From Wyeomyia smithii (Eukaryota; Arthropoda; Insecta; Diptera; Culicidae): DNA of 64,000 nucleotides. This document shows positions 57,036 through 64,000 of the stretch, piece by piece; the first letter of the stretch is position 1, and each line of letters begins with the position of its first letter. Where the stretch lies: assembly GCF_029784165.1 (NCBI RefSeq), contig NC_073694.1:52733674-52797673 (forward strand), written 5' to 3'. The translations under genes and the position numbers were made by a program. The notes beneath the pieces are model-generated. The model had not been told where the DNA came from, did not search any database, and saw only the letters and a list, made by a program, of their open reading frames with translations.

Positions 57036-57515
57036 CCACTTTTTGGAACATCTGATTATACGGAGTTTAAGTTGTTTAGCTGTGGTAGCTTCTCAACCGT
57101 TTTCGTACAACAACTGGGACAGTTGTAGTACAATTCGATTCAATTTGCCACGCCTGAAGTACGTTCGGGGGATTTTGTTCTCTACATATTTTCTGACTTA
57201 TTCTCTTTTTTATGTACTGCGCAGCTACTGGCAGTTTCCCAGGATTTCCTGCAGCTGCTTCTTCATGTACTTCAGTCTGAATGCTCGTTTGCAACGTTTT
57301 AAGCCCTCCTCCGACTTCTAGTTCTTGACTACCTTGCACAGAGACGTGTCGAACTGCTTGGCCAACTTCTTGGAGCTGGCGCCAATCTTGTTCTTGGCTG
57401 CAGTTTTCAATTTAGGATTTATTATGGTCCTTCTCTAGCAAGTACCTCGCCACCTTCGATTTCGGATGCTGTTCAATGAAAATGCTCTGTTCCGTAACAT
57501 TATTGTAAATAAACG
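57036..57515 (-). pseudogene. Internally deleted Tc1/mariner-superfamily transposase
   Basis: On the - strand in shifting frames: SIFIEQHPKSKVARYLLEKD (N-terminal helix-turn-helix region), then PKLKTAAKNKIGASSKKLAK and KSEEGLKRCKR, then directly NPPNVLQAWQIES and SQLLYENG, stop, EATTAKQLKLRII. In intact relatives the last block is the C-terminal NPPNVPQARPIENFW region, and the DDE catalytic core lies between; here that core is missing. Several stops and frameshifts. TIRs were not found. Clade is uncertain (mori-like mariner or DD37-type). Confidence 0.7.
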
Positions 57516-57775
57516 AAAACACACTGAGCACGAACAATGTTCACGAAGAGGAGAACAAAACCACTCTCTAGTGACATAAATTTAGTCCAGCTTATGACTC
57601 ACCCGTTAGAAGAATGATTCTGAATGCCAAAAAACGGGCAAAATAGTTTGACCGCCATGTTCGATTGGGAAACTTTGTCAAACAATCATTTGTAAACAGT
57701 ATAAAAGCAACTGTTTAGTATAAATAACTTCACTGTCCGGCAAGGCTCCCGCAGAATGTCCGAAGTGGAAACGCG
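57516..57775. other. No feature recognised
   Basis: Short AT-rich stretch between the transposase scrap and the candidate LTR. Confidence 0.3.
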
Positions 57776-59001
57776 TGCTGCCCAAAAACGTGGTTGGGTT
57801 CGGAATAATGAACAATAAACTTTATTCGATTGCGGACTGTATATTTAGCTTAATCACGTACGACTTGCACGACCGGTATGCCAAAGGGAACTGACTTATC
57901 AATCCTGACCTACCCTACATGCGAAGGCACTCAGCTGCCAGGAATCTACTACTACTACTATTCTAAATGGTATCTCGATCGGTAATCAACTTCAATGTAT
58001 AACGATCAATTGGATCTCAGCGATCCGACTGCAACGAGTTCCTTAACTGACGTAACATACCGGCGGCCTTGAGTTCACTCAACACAATTATTCTTAGATA
58101 ATACAAACAATAAAACAATAGACGCTGTCTAGACTCTGTCTGCTCATCTGTCTCGAGTTTACCACACATCGTTGTTGTTCGCTGATTGAATTGTTGAATG
58201 GTCCAGATGATCTCTCTTGGTTATTGGTGACGATATCCGACATGCATAACACGATGAATCCGTGCACTGATATCATGCGTTATGTGTATGCAGAAATTTT
58301 ACCATAAGTTGATCGATGCCTGTTGAAAACAAATACGATTGTAATCCGAACCAATGATTTTCGGAGGAGACACGTAACTTAAGCTTCGGCCCCCTGGCGT
58401 AAAAGGATAATATATCCGGTGTTTGCCAAAGTGTGCCCCGTGGGGGCAATAAATACTCATCTTACTAACAGCCAGGATACGATGCCTCGATGTGGTGAGT
58501 GGTAGCGACGGTTGATCCTCATAACGTGGTACATCAAACGGGATGACATCTTGTGGCTGGCGATTATTCGAATCGGGATAGCAACATACGAACGGCTAAC
58601 GAACATCAGACATATCTGCGAAAATATTTGAAGCGATTGGATCCAGAAAAACTACGAATGTGGATCGACGTAACTAAAATGTTGCCCCCGTGGCTTTGCG
58701 GTCGATTGTACCGCAGATTGCCGACAGTTGCCCCATGTGGGGGCGTACTTATCTTACGGTTTATCCAAACATTGAACACGAGATGCAGAGTAATCAGGTA
58801 AGCTTGCGATCCAAGGCAGGTCTCCAGATTTCTAGCGATGAAAGAAAAACAGCGCAGTAGGTTCCAACGAAACGGTGATAATTGTTGAACATAACTTAAC
58901 GATTGCCCCCAGGCAAAAAACGACATATTTCACGTCGCCAGCTGCCCAAAGTGCCCCAGTGGGGGCTTGAAAACTTAAATTTTAAATAGCGACGGCAAAC
59001 A
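57776..59001 (-). mobile_element. Candidate 3' LTR of the BEL/Pao element
   Basis: Lies just past the polyprotein on its 3' side. Read on the - strand a TG...CA interval can be drawn from TGTTTGCCGTCGC (59001) to a GGGCAGCA end (57776), with a poly(A) signal AATAAA at 57836-57831 near its end. The partner 5' LTR is outside the window, so the borders are a guess. Its 5' half (58380-58975) holds three tandem hairpin modules. Confidence 0.35.
58380..58975. repeat. Three tandem structured hairpin modules
   Basis: Three modules near 58390-58455, 58690-58747 and 58908-58969 share one plan: CCCCC-(g)(t/a)GGC, an inner hairpin, GCC, then GCCCC-(2-4 nt)-GGGGGC. The inner stems differ in sequence but still pair: GGATA..TATCC, TGCGGT..ACCGCA and CGAC..GTCG. 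Such compensatory change suggests the fold matters, as RNA or as cruciform DNA. Confidence 0.55.
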
Positions 59002-59022
59002 CACTAACTGATGTTAGAAAAT

Positions 59023-59256
59023 TTACTGGGTATCCTCGACATGCGGTTGATTATCACGGATCGGAAGAATGCATATTTTTTGAATGCCTCGCCGATATGT
59101 TCCCTGTTGGGTGCGAACGGTGACAACCCTTATGTTGCCATCGATTCCTGGATGAATTTCTGTAACACGTCCTAATTGCCACTTCAGTGGGGGTAAATTA
59201 TCGTCTTTTACCAACACCATCGTTCCGATGAAACAACCTTTCTCCTTCTTGTCCAT
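59023..59256 (-). pseudogene. C-terminal tail of BEL polyprotein (DUF5641-like), frame-shifted off
   Basis: 77 codons in a different frame from the polyprotein, overlapping its last 16 codons. The content (GTMVLVKDDNLPPLKWQLGR, then VRTQQGTYRRGIQKICILP) is the usual end of BEL/Pao pol, following the integrase. A frameshift around 59225-59256, within the NKWTRR...KEKGCF stretch, splits it from the main frame. Rejoined on paper it would end at the stop near 59023. Confidence 0.8.
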
Positions 59257-62200
59257 TTGTTTCGATTGTGGAGATCTGACAAATATTCAGTTGACCAACG
59301 TTTCCAGATCCTTTGGAAGAACTGTTGGACTAATTGCCACCTGCTTAGTCTGTTTTCCGGTATATCCGTGAGGCTGGGTTCTGGAATGGCGGTGAGAGGG
59401 CGCTGTATTAGGAAGTGCCCAGGAGTAAGGGCTTCCAAATCTCGATGATCGTTGCTTAGTGGAGTGATTGGTCTCGAATTGAGACAGGCTTCGATCTGCG
59501 TGACAACGGTGAACATTTCATCAGGACGGAGTAAATTATGTCCAATGACTCGTCGCATGTGACCCTTAAGGGACTTCACGGCTGCTTCCCATAACCCACC
59601 GAAGTTCGGTGATTTCGCAGGAATAAATTTGAAATCGATCATGTCTTTTGCTGCCTCTGTAACTATCGGATTTTGAAATTGTTCAGAGCGGAACAGTCGG
59701 TGCAATTCGCTTAGTTCTCTCCGAGCGCCTACGAAATTGGTGGCATTATCACAAAAAATTACTTCAGGTTTGCCGCGCCTGGCAATGAAACGTTTTAGTG
59801 CTGCGATAAAGGCTTCGGTCGTAAGATCGGCTACCACTTCTATGTGGACAGCTTTGACCACCAAGCAGATGAACAAGCACAAGTAACACCTAGCCGGAAT
59901 GGTCTTTCGCGACGTGTGGCGGAGACTAAATGGACCGCAATAGTCAATTCCAACTCGCAGGAAGGCAGGAGCTGGAGTTACCCGTTCCAACGGTAAATCG
60001 CCCATCAGTTGGTCATGGACGCGTGGTCGTGCTCTAAAGCAAGGAACACATTCATGAACTACTTTCTTCGCTAGGTTTCGCCCACAAAGTGGCCAGAATC
60101 TTTCCTTCATGCAAGAAAGCATAAGCTGCGGTCCTCCGTGGAGGAGTTTATGATGATATTCTTTCATTATCAGCTTGGTTAATGGGTGACTGCTGTCCAA
60201 CACTATCGGGTGTTTTCTGTCGAACGTAACTGGAGCATGACGAAGTCTACCGCCAACGCGAATCACACCGTCTCGTAGCTCAGGATCCTTGGAATGTAAT
60301 CTAGAGGTAGGCTTAACTTCTCCTCTCGCTGCTAGATCCGACAGTTCAATTGGAAAACATTCGGATTGTGCCAATTTCACTAAAACGAGCAATGCTTCGT
60401 CATGTTCTCGTGCACTGAGCACTCCTGTTCGTCTGACTGTTCGATTGATTTTTCTGCTGTTATGTGTGTAACGTAATATCCATGCCGTCAACCGGACCAG
60501 TTTACACAATGACGAATAAAGAGTGAAGATTTCACTAGGAGGTAACATCTGTAACGCTGCTGTAACTAAGGGTTTTTCTTCCAACGTAACTGAATCGAAT
60601 TGTTGGTCTGGAGCTTCATACGTTTTCGGCCATTCGTTGCAATCTTTCCCAAGCCAACTGGGACCGTTCCACCATACAGAGCTTTCTGCTAGTTGAAGCG
60701 GTGTCGCACCCCGGGAAATAATATCAGCCGGATTCTCAACGCCGGGCACATGATTCCAAACGCCTTCTCGGGAGATGTGCTGAATCTCCGACACTCGGTT
60801 GGCTACGAATACTTGCCATCTAGACGGATGCGATGAAAGCCAACACTTCACTATGGTCGAATCAGTCCAAAAATAAGCCTTAGTTGGAATTTGGATGCTT
60901 GCGGCAACAGTTTCATACAGGTGTGCCAGTACCAATGCTGATGACAACTCTAGTCTGGGTATCGACAGTTTTTTCTTCCGCTTATTCAAGTCTTCTAAAG
61001 GCGCCACCTTCGATTTCGCCATCACTAAACGAACTGATACCTGACCTTCTCGTGTTACATTTCTTAGGTAGATAACTGCTCCGTAAGCCCTTTCTGAGGC
61101 ATCACAGAAACCGTGAAGTTCGCATGAAATTACATTTTTACCAAATGCAATCCAGCGTGGCACGGAAACTGCATCGAGTCGATCCAAGCTGTTTCTGAAC
61201 TCCAGCCATTGTGATTGTAACATCATGCTTAAAGGCTCATCCCAAGAATACTTTCCTTTCCAAAGCTCTTGGAGAAACATCTTCGCTTGAACAATGACGG
61301 GTCCTGCTAGTCCATATGGATCGAAAAGACGTGCGGCTTCAGATAGTACAACACGTTGCGTTATCGGAGACGTCTGCTTCCAGCGTGGCATTTTAAACCA
61401 AAAAAGATCCGAATCTGGTTCCCAGGTGAGACCAAGTGTTTTTACGGTAGATGTCGTATCGATATTAAGAACGTCACGTTTATCCCTCAAGTAACTTGGT
61501 ATATTGTTCAAAATCTCTTGTTGATTAGAGTGCCATTTCCGCAGGTTGAACCCAGCGGACCCGAGAAGCGATTGCACATCGCTGCAAAGTTTCTTCCCTT
61601 CATCTACAGTATGTACCCCAGCAAGCATATCATCAACGTAGAAGTTGTTCTTGATCACATTGGCTGCAACTGGATGTGTCTTTTCTCCCTCTTCAGCACA
61701 TCTTTTCAAACTCCTTGTGGCAAGATACGGAGCTGATGAAGTGCCATACGTTACGGTGGTCAATTGGTATGTTCGCAACCTCTCATCCACTGATTCTCTC
61801 CAAAGTATTCTCTGAAGTGGCTGATCTTGTTCCACGACGTTGATCATTCGGTACATCTTCTCGACATCGCCGACAATTGCATATTTATGGAGTCGAAACC
61901 GAATCAAGATAGACAGCAGATCATTTTGAACTACTGGACCCACCATCAGAATGTCATTCAACGAAATTCCGGAGTCTGTGGCGCACGACGCATCAAAAAC
62001 GACTCTCAGTTTCGTCGTGGTACTGTCTGGTTTCATAACAGCATGGTGGGGCATGTAGTAGCTACACTTTGGTTCATTTTCCTCGTCCCTTATTTCCTTC
62101 ATATGACCCATTAGCAAATATTCGTGGATAAATGCCGTGTAAAGAGCCTTCATTTCCAGATTAGCATTCAATCGCCTTTCAAGTGCCATAAATCGTTTGG

Positions 62201-64000
62201 TTGCAATTGACTTTGACTCTCCCAATCGTTCCATCAAGTAATCCCTTTTGGGAAGTGTTACTCGGAATTTTCCATCTGCATCTCTTGATGTTGTCTGTTC
62301 GAAGATAGTTTCGCAAGTAGTCTCCTCAATGGATAGACAGCTCTTTGTCCTACAGGTCTCTAACTCCCAGAAACGCGCTAGTTGTTCATTGATTTCTTCA
62401 GTTGTGACTACATTTACGACGGCAATGCTATAGCTAGCTTCAGAGTTGTCCGATATTTCTCCCGCTACTATCCAACCGAGTTGGGTATTACATAGAGTCA
62501 CACCTGTTTCCAACAGCTTCATCTGCTCTCCCAGCAACAGATCATAAAAGACTGAAACACCCAAAATTGCATCAACTCCACCAGACTCGTAGAAGCTTGG
62601 ATCAGCTAAGCAAATATCAGTCGGCAGCTTCCATGTACCGATATCGATACTATGCTGCGGCAAATTCAACGTGATTCGAGGTAGTACATAAAACTTCAGC
62701 TCTTTGGTCTCGAACAATGAATTTCGTGACAGGATTCTTGCTAACACAGATTGTTTAGACACCGTCAAAGCATCACCAACACCCTTTACTGGAAGATTTT
62801 CATGGAACCGTTTAAAGTTTAGTTTCTGGGAAAGGTTTTCCGTGATAATGCATATTTGGGACCCGTTGTCTAATAACACACGAGCGAGGGTCGTATTGCC
62901 GGAGCGATCAGCAAAATTCACGATTGCAGTTGACAGAAGTGTTGTGTTCCGGTGACTGCGAATGTTGTGTAAAGTAGCAGTGTGGTGAAGAGTAGCTGTT
63001 GTGTTTGTGGGAGGTGGCTGTCGTGTAGGTTGCGATGCAGTGTTCTGTACTGTTGCGGGTTGAGAATTTAACTGAGCATTATTCATCCGGGATTGTCCCT
63101 GTGAATGTGGTTGTTGCTGAGTTTGGGACTGTTGACGATGCGGCATTTGCACGTTCGCGTTACCGACTTGAGGCCTGTTCGGGATGTTCTGGGTTTGACC
63201 TTGTGTCGTCGAATTGGCTGACATAAACGGATGTAGTAAATAATGATGGCGTTGTCCACATTTTGCACAGGTACGCCTAGAGCAATCAGCCATGAAGTGT
63301 CCCTGAGATAAACAGTTCAAGCACCAACCAAGTCTCCGAATAGCAACTCTCCGATCGACCACTCTCATTTTGCTGAACCGACGACATTGTTCAATGCTAT
63401 GCGCACCTCCATTGCAGATAGGGCAGACACTTGTACTCTGAGTTACAGTGTGGATTGCAGGGCTCCTGAAGGACCGCCGCTGCTCAACTTCTCTTCGACC
63501 TGACGTAGAATGCAAAATCCCACAGTGCTGTTCTAAAAAGTCAGCCATGTCTGCATATCGTGGAATATCTTTGCACGCATGATGTGTTTCCCAGTGACGT
63601 AGCGTTGTGTTGTCTAGTTTCTGCGACAGCATGAAGGCCAAGAGTGTACTCCAATTCCTTGTGTTTTCTCCTAATTTCTCTAATTGTTGTAGGTTTACCT
63701 TGAACGTCATGAGTATGGTATTCAGTGCATCAAAAGATTCCGATCGCATAGCAGGAACAGCAAACAATGTCTTGAGGTGCTCATGAGCTATCAGTTTGTG
63801 ATTTTCATATTTCGTTTCCAAAATGGCCCAAGCAATATTATATGTTGCTGCACTAACCTGCACCTGATTAATTCGAAGCAGCGCATCATCCCGCAAAGAA
63901 GCTCGCAAATAATTGAACTTGTCCATTGGACTCAGGTCCTCATTACTGTGAATCAGTGATTTAAAGTTGTCCCGAAAATTAATCCACTCCTGTAATTTGC
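59208..64000 (-). CDS. BEL/Pao retrotransposon Gag-Pol polyprotein, N-terminus off window
   Basis: Open to the window edge; the first Met at 63926 is internal, and at least 24 protein-like codons precede it. Counting from that Met: Gag (1-140), zinc knuckles (CPICNGGAHSIEQC, CLNCLSQGHFMADC, CAKCGQRHH; 168-228), retroviral-type protease (LLDNGSQ, 351), RT (LRVVFDAS, then catalytic YVDD near 763), RNase H (FCDAS, FWTDST), integrase H2C2 zinc domain (HH...C..C, 1258-1297) and DDE core (GIDYCGPF, FCDNATNF, GGLWEAAVKSLK). All catalytic residues looked for are present; the protease has DNG where DSG/DTG is usual. No internal stop over 1572 codons; the only lesion seen is the C-terminal frameshift. 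It lies antisense to the cyclase, probably in its intron. Confidence 0.92.
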   Translation of the reverse strand, partial: KLQEWINFRDNFKSLIHSNEDLSPMDKFNYLRASLRDDALLRINQVQVSAATYNIAWAILETKYENHKLIAHEHLKTLFAVPAMRSESFDALNTILMTFKVNLQQLEKLGENTRNWSTLLAFMLSQKLDNTTLRHWETHHACKDIPRYADMADFLEQHCGILHSTSGRREVEQRRSFRSPAIHTVTQSTSVCPICNGGAHSIEQCRRFSKMRVVDRRVAIRRLGWCLNCLSQGHFMADCSRRTCAKCGQRHHYLLHPFMSANSTTQGQTQNIPNRPQVGNANVQMPHRQQSQTQQQPHSQGQSRMNNAQLNSQPATVQNTASQPTRQPPPTNTTATLHHTATLHNIRSHRNTTLLSTAIVNFADRSGNTTLARVLLDNGSQICIITENLSQKLNFKRFHENLPVKGVGDALTVSKQSVLARILSRNSLFETKELKFYVLPRITLNLPQHSIDIGTWKLPTDICLADPSFYESGGVDAILGVSVFYDLLLGEQMKLLETGVTLCNTQLGWIVAGEISDNSEASYSIAVVNVVTTEEINEQLARFWELETCRTKSCLSIEETTCETIFEQTTSRDADGKFRVTLPKRDYLMERLGESKSIATKRFMALERRLNANLEMKALYTAFIHEYLLMGHMKEIRDEENEPKCSYYMPHHAVMKPDSTTTKLRVVFDASCATDSGISLNDILMVGPVVQNDLLSILIRFRLHKYAIVGDVEKMYRMINVVEQDQPLQRILWRESVDERLRTYQLTTVTYGTSSAPYLATRSLKRCAEEGEKTHPVAANVIKNNFYVDDMLAGVHTVDEGKKLCSDVQSLLGSAGFNLRKWHSNQQEILNNIPSYLRDKRDVLNIDTTSTVKTLGLTWEPDSDLFWFKMPRWKQTSPITQRVVLSEAARLFDPYGLAGPVIVQAKMFLQELWKGKYSWDEPLSMMLQSQWLEFRNSLDRLDAVSVPRWIAFGKNVISCELHGFCDASERAYGAVIYLRNVTREGQVSVRLVMAKSKVAPLEDLNKRKKKLSIPRLELSSALVLAHLYETVAASIQIPTKAYFWTDSTIVKCWLSSHPSRWQVFVANRVSEIQHISREGVWNHVPGVENPADIISRGATPLQLAESSVWWNGPSWLGKDCNEWPKTYEAPDQQFDSVTLEEKPLVTAALQMLPPSEIFTLYSSLCKLVRLTAWILRYTHNSRKINRTVRRTGVLSAREHDEALLVLVKLAQSECFPIELSDLAARGEVKPTSRLHSKDPELRDGVIRVGGRLRHAPVTFDRKHPIVLDSSHPLTKLIMKEYHHKLLHGGPQLMLSCMKERFWPLCGRNLAKKVVHECVPCFRARPRVHDQLMGDLPLERVTPAPAFLRVGIDYCGPFSLRHTSRKTIPARCYLCLFICLVVKAVHIEVVADLTTEAFIAALKRFIARRGKPEVIFCDNATNFVGARRELSELHRLFRSEQFQNPIVTEAAKDMIDFKFIPAKSPNFGGLWEAAVKSLKGHMRRVIGHNLLRPDEMFTVVTQIEACLNSRPITPLSNDHRDLEALTPGHFLIQRPLTAIPEPSLTDIPENRLSRWQLVQQFFQRIWKRWSTEYLSDLHNRNKWTRRRKVVSSERWCW

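Overview
The window is AT-rich, intron-bearing insect DNA crowded with transposable elements. Its one host gene encodes a rutabaga-type (Ca2+/calmodulin class) adenylate cyclase. Together with the RNase H-bearing I-group LINE, the BEL/Pao element, tRNA-derived SINEs and many MITEs, this points to a culicine mosquito, probably Aedes; that is inference from repeat style and gene content, not from a search. No bacterial-type gene or operon is present, and most open frames outside the elements listed here look like chance or repeat-derived reading frames.

Layout. 0.4-2.5 kb: a dispersed promoter-like repeat ('family A', with a TATA box) and a direct second copy of its 3' part, carrying tandem hairpin/AATAAA modules. 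2.59-8.26 kb: a full-length but decayed LINE with 14-bp target-site duplications, an Inr/DPE-like internal promoter, ORF1 and ORF2. 8.4-9.4 kb: a long-TIR non-autonomous DNA element. 10-24 kb: mostly unique non-coding DNA with another family A copy, a hAT MITE (12.87-13.28), a pogo-like TIR element (17.54-18.60) with a foldback element nested in it, a weak hammerhead-like motif (19.92), and a LINE RNase H scrap (24.0-24.4). 24.4-28.5 kb: a repeat built of two minisatellites, diverged tandem repeats, and a TTAA-type MITE. 28.5-33.7 kb: mostly unique or low-complexity DNA. 33.7-45.2 kb: repeat fragments, reverse-transcriptase scraps, SINEs, two more foldback elements and a mariner scrap.

46.34-48.5 kb: the first four recognisable coding exons of the adenylate cyclase on the + strand, covering the N-terminus, the first membrane cassette, the C1 catalytic domain and the start of C1b, with a possible 6-nt microexon at 48.894 kb. 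No further exon was recognised in the window, so the rest of the gene should lie beyond it. Everything from 48.5 kb to the right edge is probably intron.

49-57.5 kb: intronic repeats, including two near-perfect hairpins, a family A copy split by a hAT MITE with a clean 8-bp duplication, a tRNA-like element, and an internally deleted Tc1/mariner transposase. 57.8-64 kb: a BEL/Pao LTR retrotransposon on the - strand, opposite to the cyclase. Its polyprotein is open to the window edge and its candidate 3' LTR contains three tandem hairpin modules that look compensatory. The host gene supplies cAMP signalling; everything else is mobile DNA living in and upstream of it.
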